Source: Inonotus obliquus (taxonomy: Eukaryota; Basidiomycota; Agaricomycetes; Hymenochaetales; Hymenochaetaceae). From it: a stretch of DNA of 64,000 nt. The stretch spans positions 1,860,001 to 1,924,000 of the forward strand of contig JAJHTX010000009.1 of NCBI GenBank assembly GCA_032164295.1, written 5' to 3'. The first letter of the stretch is position 1, and each line of letters begins with the position of its first letter. The position numbers and the translations under genes are program-made. Below the pieces are notes generated by a model. It had not been told where the DNA came from and searched no databases. It saw nothing but the letters and a program-made list of their open reading frames with translations. This document shows, one piece after another, positions 54,648 to 64,000 of this stretch.

Positions 54648-55721
54648 TACAGGGAATTCCATAAGAATTTGGACACGTCATTTTTTCCGTTTTCGGCCCC
54701 TTCAGTACCTTAGAATACAAAATAAATTATATCTCACTTAATTCTTGATCATTTCGCGTCATCTAAGTTGCTAGATTCATGCCCTAATTGTGCCGTCTAA
54801 ACTGTAATAAACCCGAGCAAACTCGAGCAAGAAGTGACCCCGAAATAGCACAACATGTCATTTTTTCATGTATTTCTCATGTCCATTTTTTTCTGCACTC
54901 AAATCTGGGTCTGCAGCACCCACAAGTGTCTCAAAATACTCAGATGGAATAACTGTAAGTTTAGGGCCTGCATTTTGGATGTGTATTGAGCTGTAAGTGC
55001 CAGTCTGAGGCATGCTTAAAAAGCAGAAATGCTCCCTCTCTCCTCTCTCTCCTCAGACTCTAGAAACAAATATCTGAAGCCCAATTCATACATTTAAATT
55101 TATTCTATGCCTATTGAAAGTGATTTGAGCACTTCTTGTGTCTTTCATGAGGATTGGTGCATTGTTTGAGGTGGGCATATGCACCATGCTTCCCTACCTT
55201 TCGCTAGCTTCCCAACATATCCATTTGCTCTGGGAGAGGCTCAGATACATTTCAATATACTCTAAACAAGTTCCTATGTATGAATTTAGCTTCAGATATT
55301 TTTTCCAGGACATGGTGAGCTTGAGAGATGAGGGGGCAATTCTGCCTTCTAGACATGTCTCAGACTGGCACTTACAGCTCAATACACATCTAAAATACAG
55401 GCCCTAAACTTACAGTTATTCCATCTGAGTATTCTGAGACACTTGTGGGTGCTGCAGACCCAGATTTGAGTGCAGGAAAAAATGGACATGAGAAATACAT
55501 GAAAAAATGACATTTTGCACCATTTTGGAATCAATTCTTTGCTTGAGTTTGCTCGGATTTGTTACAGTTTGGACGGCATGATTGAGACATGAATTTATCA
55601 ACTTAGATGATGCAAAACAATCAAGAATTGAGTGAGATACAATTTATTTTATATTCTGAGATACTAGAGAGGCCAAAAATGGAAAAAATTACGTGTCCGA
55701 ATTATTCTGCATTTCCCTGTA
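54648..55721. mobile_element. 1.07-kb foldback element with about 370-bp inverted repeats
   Basis: Left end TACAGGGAATTCCATAAGAA, right end (reversed) TACAGGGAAATGCAGAATAA. The arms match inversely from about 54650-55010 to 55372-55720 (for instance GGTGCTGCAGACCCAGATTT and its reverse near 54910). The central loop, about 360 bp, is non-coding. A partial direct copy of the arm (54536-54647) abuts the left end. Same end family as 9552-9633. Confidence 0.7.
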
Positions 55722-57351
55722 ATTATACATAATAATTTTGAATGAGAAATAACCTTCTCAGAAGAGTAACCAAAACCGACATAGATTCAGATTTACTGAA
55801 ATAATGTGATTTCTTATATATACTTTAATTTAATATTTAACTCTGTAACTATCTCAGATTCAATAGTAAACATATTATTTATAATCTTAATATAGCTTTT
55901 AGACAGGTTTTAGAGTAAGGAAGCATATGTTATTGTGCGAAAAGATATATACAATGAACAAGAAAGCCAAATTAGAAAACTGTAGAGGACTGAGAAAGTT
56001 ATGTTAGCATTCAGCAACATAATAAGATTTAAGAGTAAAATGAGATTCTATGTTACATTTGTATACTATGTAATTCATATGTGCAAAAGAAAGAAAGAAA
56101 ATTCATAGTTTGGTTCTTATTTGAGAGCAGATAAATAGAGTGTTGAGTTAAAATGTGGCATATCACGTGAGGGTGACAGTCACTTTTATCTCCCAGCTGT
56201 AAAAAGAAGTCAAACAAGTCATAAAATGTAGAACTAGTGACCTCACAGATAATTAAGACTGGATTGTTTATACAACCTCTCTTCCTCTTTCTGTGCTTGC
56301 TAACCCAGAGCAAAGGGACTAGCAATTGTATTTTATCATAGATTTATACTAAAAAAGTGTGTTGAAATCTCTGTGGGAAGTTCTAGGCACTTGAAGTGGA
56401 GATGGTGGTTGACAAAAAGAGGAGATAAGTGGGATGATTATAGTACGTAAAAGAGGTGTCTGAGCTAGACCATGTACATATGTATTACCTATAGCACCTG
56501 GTCCACCATATTGCAAAGGAGAATCTAACTTATTATTCATAATTCTGATACTTGGGCTAATTAAAGCTTGTCTGAAAGCTGTTAATGATGGTGGTCAACT
56601 TCTAGTTGGTCATTTTATAACTATATATTTATACTGGCTGATATAATAGAGTAATGCAATTATTTTACCAATACAACTACATTTTTATCTCAATTACTAT
56701 ACTATATGAAAGCACTCATTGAAATGTTAATTTAGCAAAAAGAATCATAATTTTTTGTATTGAATTGCATGAGATATGGTAGTTGCAATTTTGGTAAAGA
56801 GGATTCTGCATATATGCATAACAGTCAACTACCCTGTTCTATTATAAAGGATGCAACATTGAGCTACAAGATGCTGAATATGGCTGCGAGTTTATGCACT
56901 TGAATCAGATTTTCAAGTAGAGTATTTCATGAGCTATAATTCTTGCACTGTCTGAGAGAGGAGGTGAGGTACCAACTTGACGAGGTTGTCTTTTCTGTTC
57001 TGTCATATGTAGAAGCATATTTTCAGCAAAACATTTATATAGTTGTATCATATTTTCATGTGCAGTATTCAGTGAGTGATGAGCTTTACATTGCTTGAAG
57101 AAGGATGCAAGATACATACTTAACACAATTGTGTTTCTTATTCTGTCACGCACACATTACATTTCTGAGACATTTTTATACTATTAAAAGTATGTTTTTG
57201 AGTACATTTTTTACACATTTAGATCAGCTTTTTATATGTAATATTGACTGAGAAATTGGACAATTAGTCTGTTTTTGACCTTTGAGAGCATAACATATGT
57301 AAAAAAAAGCACGTGAGGGCCTGACTGTAAAAGTTATTGCAAACAGCTGTA

Positions 57352-58400
57352 ATTTTCCTCTCAAGGACAAAATCCTAATAACAATAAAAAAAGATTTATT
57401 CAGAAGACAGGCTATAAGTGTTAACTGTAAATTTAAAGAGTGAATTTGAAGTATATTGTAAGCTGTATATACCAGTCTGGTTTATGTCTGAAATATATAA
57501 ATTCCCCCTTTTTCTTTCTAAGCTTCTCAAGTCTCAAAATAGACTAACTAAGGCTAAATTCATATATAAAAACTTACTCTAAGCACATTGGAAGTTATTT
57601 GAGCTCTTCTTAAAGTTGATTCTTATATCAAAAGGCTGAGAAAGGAGAGAGAGAACTTATACATATGCCTAGCCTCTTCTATCTCATTCTTCTCATCTGT
57701 ATACATGACAGTCATGAGAAGTACTCAAACCTCTTCTTATGTACTCAAAGTGAGTTTATGTATATGAGTCTGGTCTCAGTTGATCTGTTCTGAGGCCTGG
57801 GGAATAGGGAGATTTCTGTATTTCAGGCATGGCTCAGGTTGATACATACAGCTCACGATACACTCTAAATTTATTCTCTAAATTTATTCTCTAAATTTAT
57901 AGCTGATCTATCTGAGCATTCTACGATGCTTGTGAGTGTTATAGACCTAGAATTAAGTGTAGAAAATTTAGTACATGAGAAATACATGAAAACTTGGTAT
58001 TTTGTGCCATTATAAGCTTGAAATTCTTTACCAATTTAGCTCATTTTGTTGAAGTTTCAGAAGCATAGTTGAGACATAAATTTAGCAACTTAGATGATAT
58101 AAAAAGATCAAGTTTTTATGAAGATATAGTGAGGTTTGTATTTTGAGAGACTGGAGGTGCTAAAAATGGCAAAATTATAATGTGACAATACTTCTGAAAA
58201 AAGCAGTAATATGGTCTGTTTTGAACTTACACTTCTGCAGGTTAAGGTAAATATTATTCCCTCACAAGATGTCAAATGCCCATTTGACCAGTATTTAGTG
58301 AGAGAGAAAGCATTCATATTCAATTTTACTTAGAAGGGATGTGAGGTGAGATGAATAAAAAAACACGATGGATCCAACTGTTAATATTTTTACAAACAGC
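57352..58400. repeat. decayed inverted-repeat element relics
   Basis: 57840-58190 is a strongly diverged copy of the 54648-55721 arm (TGAGAAATACATGAAAA and GAGACATAAATTTA words). 58355-58404 ends in the reversed TACAGCTGTTTGTAAAAATA end of the 26308 family. No coding sequence was recognised. Confidence 0.45.
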
Positions 58401-58774
58401 TGTAACTCATTCTAGCTTATAGTTATCAGCGACAGCTAACAGCACTGGTTTACTGCTGGGCTATACCTTTACTCAATCGCAGCAAAGAGAGTAGTAGTGA
58501 AGAGAATAAATTAGACTGCTGCTAACCGAAGGTTAGATTAGGTTAAAGCTAGGGTACAGGGGAGTACTACGAGCTACTTGTATACTCTACAGTGCAGCTG
58601 TGCAACAGCTACTATTACTAAGCTAATAATCTGGAAGATTCTAGATCAGGTGACTAGTTACTAAGAGATAATGACAAATAAGGAGTGCATGTGATTAGAA
58701 GGTCAGGTGACAGGAAAATAAGGGAAAGGAAAAGAAAATAAAAGAAAAGAAAAATTAAATATGAGTTTATGACA
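58401..58774 (-). repeat. probable 3' LTR of the minus-strand chromovirus
   Basis: The right edge is defined by reversed TGTCATAAACTCATA at 58774, preceded on the minus strand by a purine tract (AAGGGAGGGCTA). The left edge is uncertain because it overlaps a DNA-transposon end near 58401. No second copy in the window confirms the length. Confidence 0.35.
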
Positions 58775-59561
58775 TAGCCCTCCCTTCTAAGGCGGATGTC
58801 CCAGCCGCCTGAAGAACTTGGCATATGTTGACTATGCGTAGGGCCTCTGGATGTCGCTGATAGAACTCCTCAATCTCTTCTTGGGCATTCTCCAAGTTGG
58901 TTTCAGGTTCCCAGGTGCGCTCAGACTTGGGATATCCCTTCCAGTGTACCAAGTACTCCTTTTTTCTCCGTCATCGCCTGACATCAAGAATCTCTTCAAC
59001 TTCAAATTCTTCTACTCCATCCTCTAAGTCTGGTGGAGGCAGTGGTTTGTGTTGTTGAGAGAGAAACTTTGGTTTGCGATAGGGGTGAGAAGCACCTCAT
59101 TAAACACAGAATATACATAATGCCATCGAGAAGGCAACTTGAGCTTGTACGCTGCTGGACTGACTTTCTTTTCTATGACGAAAGGACTATATTGCTTGTC
59201 ACCCAGCTTCTTCATAGGTCAGTTAGAGAATATATTTACTCCTTCTAGCATTACTTGATCACCTGGTTTGTAAAGATGTGAGTTCCCCTTCCTGCAGTCA
59301 TAGTACAGCTTCATTATGTCAGCAGCCTCTTCAAGCACCATATAAGTCTCCTCATGAACCTATTGTATTCGATCTGCAAACTGCTTGGCCGTTTTGTTTA
59401 ATACTTCACGTCGTAGATTAGTCCCTTTGTATAGATGCCTTCCATAATTGACGAAGAAGGGAGACTGCTTGGTCAACGAGTGTTCCTTGTCATTGTATGC
59501 AAACTCGGCCAGTGCTAGCCATTCCACCCAATCTGACTGATGATGGTTGATAAAGATGCGC
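58767..59561 (-). pseudogene. chromovirus integrase C-terminus and chromodomain, decayed
   Basis: Continues the pol frame broken by the solo LTR: INHHQSDWVEWLALAEFAYN then FVNYGRHLYKGTN (integrase, Tf2-like), LGDKQYSPFVIEKKVSPAAY with YKLKLPSRW, and the chromodomain EYLVHWKGYPKSERTWEPET, which targets integration to modified chromatin in this family. An in-frame TGA lies just before the chromodomain and others lie upstream. Confidence 0.75.
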
Positions 59562-61191
59562 TGTCGTGCTGGGATGGTATTGGCTGTTAAATAACCAAGT
59601 ACACTCCCACTGAGTCAACTGGTCTAATTATCTAGGCGGGTAGTCTTCCCAGTTGTTCGTTGAAGCTATGGGCAACTTGTTGTAGTTGGAGGGTTGAGGG
59701 ATTCGAGTTCAAGTAGAGATGTAGAGTGAGTGAGAGATGAGTCTTTATCCAATTCTCTTGAAAGTGAGTGATAGGTCACCGTGGGTGAGGAGCAATTAAA
59801 TTGTCCACACCGAGGTAGGCAATGACAAGCTATGCAGAATAGATGTCAATGTCTAGAGGGACACACACACTCGAAGTCTCGAGTTATTAGATATCGACTT
59901 TGAGAGGGAGTTTATCACCAATGTCCAATTGGAACAGAGGCGATACAATACCTTTGACTAGTACCAAACTAGTCCTTGAGCAATGCAGTTACCCAGTCTT
60001 AAGCTGTGGTCAACTGTATGCGACGAAACCTTGACTTGACTTGCAAATAGTGTGACAAGGGGTCACAGAGTGATGTGAGCTTGTCTTGTTCTGGGGGAGA
60101 ACTCTGGTGAGTTATTCTATGGAGAGTTAATTCTATCTGGGGGGCTACATGCTGGTCCTTAAATACTAATTCCAAGACCAATTTACATAATCCACAGCAT
60201 AAGCTAAAAATAGATCTGCATCAACCACATCATCAAAATTTGATATCTCCTTCCAAAGCTATGCATCAAATACTCCAAATCAAGTGATATGTATCAATGT
60301 ATCAATGAGTTATTTGATGAATGATGCACATCAATGAGTTACTTGATGAATGATGTGCCATCAATGAATCAATTGATGAGTCCAGAATATGGTTCAAGGT
60401 GATGACCTGATCGATGATCTAATCGATGACTTGATAAATGACCTAATGGATGATATAATCGATTACTTGATGGATGAGATAATCGATGACCTAATGAATG
60501 ATATAATCGATTACTTGATGAATGATATAATCGATGACCTGATGGATGATATAATCGATTACCCAGTTTGGGCTTATTTGGTTTTTGGTATCTGGACTGT
60601 GGTCTTTAGTTTTTCCAGAGCGATGTATCGGATAGCTTCTCAGATAAGACCAAATGAATGGTGCAACCGGTGGTTCTTGAACCTTCATTTCTGCTTCTAG
60701 AGCGTGACCATATAAAGAATGGTTTGTTTATCTATCGCCGCTCGAGTTCCTTTTCTGCAATTCTTTGTTCTAATGCCACCTTCACGACTTCACCATCTGC
60801 TCTGCCACGCTTCTGAACTTCTCAGGCTGACTTTTGTGTATCGTCGCGCTTCCTCTAACCCGATTCAGTGAGTTACTTTCTCGACACTTTGCAATCTTTA
60901 TGCTTAATAGCACGAAGAGTATTTGTGGAGACGACTATCATGATCGAGGAGGAGTGGGTCGAGTGGGTACCGGTGCTTGTTACTAGACGAGTTGTGCTCA
61001 ACGCTTGATAGTAAGCTTGGCACTTTCCATCGGCTTTTGATTTGCTAACTTGTGTGCAGAATTACGAGTTACTGCGACGTCCGATATTTCTTGTTTATCC
61101 TTTCTGATGTCCTACTATGTTCTTGCTTCCAATAGTGTAAAGCGTGCCAATATTACGATTGTTTATGTCCAGGCAATATCCTGGCCTGACA
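59562..61191 (-). repeat. solo LTR of the 14-kb element family
   Basis: 1,630 bp, reverse orientation: TGTCGTGCTGGG at the left edge and GGCCTGACA at the right, flanked by GCGC (59558-59561 and 61192-61195). It carries the same 24-bp array but a contracted 29-bp array. Differences from the LTRs at 9634 and 21987 are visible throughout (for example CACCGTGGGTGAGG for CACAATGGGTGAGG), so it is an older insertion, reduced by LTR-LTR recombination. Confidence 0.88.
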
Positions 61192-63934
61192 GCGCAGAGA
61201 TTGTTCTACCTCCTGATTAATGTGCTCTATCTGTCTGTCAGTTTGTGGGTGAAATGCTGTGGACGCATTAGTTTCAATCCCTAGCAGCTTGTAGAATTCT
61301 TTTATGAACTTCAATTCGAACTGATGCCCTTGATCATGAATGAATTTCTGGGGAATGCCGTGCAGTCTGAAGATCTGGTTCCTATATATTTTGGCCATTC
61401 CTTCTGCTGTGAGAGACGTGTTGACTGGTGTCAGGTGAATCATTTTGCTAAATTGGTCCACTGTTATGCATATTGCATTGTGTCCTTGTGATGCTGGTAG
61501 TTCGCTGATGAGATCCACTGAGACTATCTCCTATATAGTGCAGACAGGACTTCATTAGGGTTGAGAGGCGCTTTTAGTTTGGTACAATGTGCTTTGGTAC
61601 GCTGACAAGTATTGCATCCTAAGACATATTGTCAGATATCGTAATGGATCCCTGATCACCAATAGTTTCGAGTGATCAGTTCTGTCGTCTTGTACTGTCC
61701 TAGGTGTCCATCAACCTGAGAGTTGTGATGAGCGTGCATGATGTCTTCTCTCAGTTTTTGGTCTCTTGGTACATAGATGCGTCCTTGTTTGAGCATTAAT
61801 CCATCTGGTAGAATCTCCCATTAATCATCCTTTTCTGCTAAAGCCAGTTTAACAACTCTATTCACCATGGATCTTGCCTTTATGATTTGCTTGACGAAAT
61901 CCTCATTTAGTGATTCGACTAGAATTTTGTTGATGAACCATTCTGGTTTGAGAACTGTGACATTTGAATTGTCGTTCTCCCCTCTCTTATGGTCTGCTTG
62001 TCTTGAGAGAAGGTCGGCTTTCGTCATCTGAGATCTCGGTTTATGGAAGAGCTTAAAGTCATATTCCGCTAGCTCTGTGACCTATTGTGCTTGGCAATAA
62101 TTTAACTTCTGGGGCTTTTTGAAGTACTGGAGGTTAAGGTGATCTGTCCAGATTTCAAATGTTTGTCATGCTTCTAAGAGGTATTGTCGCCACTCATTAA
62201 GAGAATCCATGATCGCTAGCAACTCCTTGTTGTAGATTTCATAGCTACACTCTGTTGTGTTAAGCGATCATGATCTGAAGGCAATAGGTCATCATTTTTC
62301 ATTGATTCTCTGTGAGAGTATAGCACCATTGGCAAAGTTGGACAAGTTGCATTTGATACGAAACTAATCATCATCTGTAGGAACTGCCAGTACGGGCTGT
62401 TCGGATATCCGTTGCTTGAGACGATCAAAGACCTCGACTTGCTCGGTTCTCCATTGCCATTCTACCTTTCCTGTTAGTGCATGTAGTGGTTTGGCAACGT
62501 GACTGAAGCCTAGGATAAAGCAGCAGTAGTAGTTGCAGAACCCTAAGAATTGTTGTAATTTGTGTTTATTCTTGAGTTGCGGCCAATCTCTGATAGCGGC
62601 TACCTTCGCTGGGTCCATTCTAACCTCTCCGTTTCCTACAATATGTCCTAAATACTCCACATTTAGTTGTGCAAATGAGCATTTTTCCGGCTTTAGACAG
62701 AGTTTGTGTGTTTGAAGTACTTCTAGGACTTGTCGCACTAGCTGATCATAATGAGCCTGCGTTTGCGCAAAGATGAGAATATTGTCTAGGTATACGATAA
62801 TGTGTCCATCATCGATGAGGTCCTTAAGTATTTCGTTCATGAAGCCTTGAAATGTTGCTGGGGAGTTGGTTAAACCAAAGAACATCACAGTAGGTTCGAA
62901 TAGACTACGGTTGGTACAGAATGCTGCCTTCCACTCATCACCCTCCTTTATCCTGATATTATTGTACCTCCATCAGACATCTAGCTTTGTAAAGTATTTT
63001 GCCTACTTTGTTTTATCAATGAGCTCTTGGATAAGAGGCAACAGGTATTTGTTTTTGATTGTGCCTTCATTGAGCCGTCGATAATTCTGAACAGGGCGAA
63101 GCTTGCCATCCTTTTTCTTGACAAAGAAGAAGGAGGAAGCTATAGGAGATTTGAAGGGGTGAATGCGACTAGTACGGAGATTTTCTTTGAGGAATTAATC
63201 TAATGCCTCTTGTTCCTTAAGACTGAGAGGATAGATCTTGCAATCGGAGGGTTGGAATCCTGGTGTAAGTTCGGTTGTGTGATCTCAGGGGTGATGTTCA
63301 GGGAGGTGTTCAAATTCCTTTTCACTGAATACATCTGCGTACTCCTTCACAAAGTCAGGCACTGCCTGTACTGCAAGTTTGCATATTTGCATCTATTTGC
63401 CTAAGGGTTGGTTTGCCTTAATATAGCCATCACAGTCAAAGTAGAACAGTCGATTGTCATTTCCATCCATCTACTGTTCCCATTCCTCTTCCTCTTCATC
63501 TGGTTTGTCTTCCATATTGCCAACCTTCGGTATATATCCATAGTCTTCAGGACAGCGGGTGAATGCAATCTTCCCTGTAGTTCAGTCTATACTGGGATTG
63601 TGACGACATAGCCATTTGTGTTCTATGAAGAGGTGGGTGTCTCCCAGCTCCGTAACCACCAACTCTATTACTTCGGAGTGGTCTCGCACTGTCATTCGAA
63701 GCTCTACACATTCAGTTACTGCGCTATTAGCATTTGGTTTTCTATCTGCATTATAAACGGGGAGCAGAATGGGTAGTTTCTTGGTGGGAATGTTATTGGC
63801 TTCTACGATTGTTTGACTAATGCAAGAGCCCATGCAACCACTGTCTAGTAAAGCTGTAACCTTCCATTTCCATAGGTTATCTAAGTGTTGCAGTGTGACT
63901 GGTAACGTGAGTTGTGATGATCTGATCTTGCGCT
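61192..63934 (-). pseudogene. chromovirus protease, RT, RNase H, integrase, decayed
   Basis: Minus strand, reading from 63934. Protease LLDSGCMGSCISQTIVEAN (63850); an RT region ending FFGLTNSPATFQGFMNEIL (62860); RT active site IVYLDNILIFAQT near 62800, with the second Asp replaced by Asn; YLGHIVGNGEVRMDPAKVAA; RNase H remnants (62360-62030); H2C2 zinc HNSQVDGHLGQYKTTELI..CNTCQRTK (about 61700-61600); integrase core ISELPASQGHNAICITVDQF and FIHDQGHQFELKFIKEF up to the solo LTR at 61191. Multiple stops. Ty3/gypsy Tf1/Tf2-like by order and chromodomain. Confidence 0.78.
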
Positions 63935-64000
63935 GAAGAGAACTACGTGCGGCTGAGCTCGGTATCGAGCCCGGTATCTCATTCTACACTTATCCCATGC
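63934..64000 (+). repeat. GTACCG-rich LTR-like repeat, copy 4 (runs off the window)
   Basis: TGAAGAGAACTACGTGCGGC starts at 63934 and matches the first bases of copies 1-3. It interrupts the upstream part of the chromovirus. Only 67 bp are visible. Confidence 0.7.

Larger units (their letters stand above)
53063..57351. mobile_element. 4.3-kb foldback-like element with long inverted repeats
   Basis: Outer ends TACAACTATTTGCAAAAACA (53063) and, reversed, TACAGCTGTTTGCAATAACT (57351). The arms match inversely for about 600-800 bp: for example CTCATGAAATACTTCA at 53515 against 56935 reversed, and TATCTCATGTAATTCAATAC at 54487 against 56760 reversed. The outer ends belong to the same family as 26308 and 42095. 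No transposase was found inside. Two smaller elements (53690-54488 and 54648-55721) are nested in it. Confidence 0.6.

Overview
This is nuclear DNA of a filamentous fungus, most likely a basidiomycete (Agaricomycetes). The genes at the left have many short introns (mostly 47-74 bp, typically about 52 bp, GT..AG). The proteins are fungal: a FLILHELTA-type mitochondrial protein, an acetoacetyl-CoA synthetase and a ferric reductase. The rest is a transposon graveyard of the kind seen in repeat-rich basidiomycete genomes. No rRNA gene, confident tRNA gene or CRISPR array was seen.

Layout. 1-9.5 kb is a gene island: a FLILHELTA-family gene (-) divergent from a 14-exon acetoacetyl-CoA synthetase gene (+), then a poorly resolved membrane-protein gene (-) and a two-exon ferric reductase (+). 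At 9,634-23,751 sits an apparently intact, recent 14.1-kb Ty3/gypsy-type retrotransposon with 1,765-bp LTRs and a 4-bp target duplication (ACGT). It carries a 1,902-codon gag-protease ORF with a very long extra C-terminal part, a pol ORF (RT, RNase H, integrase), and a two-exon gene on the opposite strand between pol and the 3' LTR.

23.7-45.6 kb is layered decay of DNA transposons. It holds Tc1/mariner-like transposase remnants, a Tc1-like element with a MITE nested at a TA inside its transposase, an inverted pair of Tc1-like arms about 12 kb apart, and a 3.4-kb pogo/Fot-like element. Mixed in are solo LTRs, a 1.3-kb GTACCG-rich LTR-like repeat (one copy nested in another), and degenerate copies of an unidentified host-like protein family. 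45.6-53.1 kb is a rearranged Ty1/copia element on the minus strand plus inverted fragments of related copies. 53.1-57.4 kb is a nested set of inverted-repeat elements. 58.4-63.9 kb is a decayed minus-strand Ty3/gypsy chromovirus whose integrase is interrupted by a solo LTR of the same family as the 14-kb element.

How it fits together. The left genes are ordinary metabolism (ketone-body activation, metal reduction, mitochondrial function). To their right, element after element has inserted into older elements, and target duplications allow the order to be read. The most interesting object is the 14-kb LTR element: its two LTRs look identical, its gag product is extended by a region with a signal-anchor-like segment, and it carries an antisense spliced gene. 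Gene models were built by hand from splice signals and frame; no database search was run.
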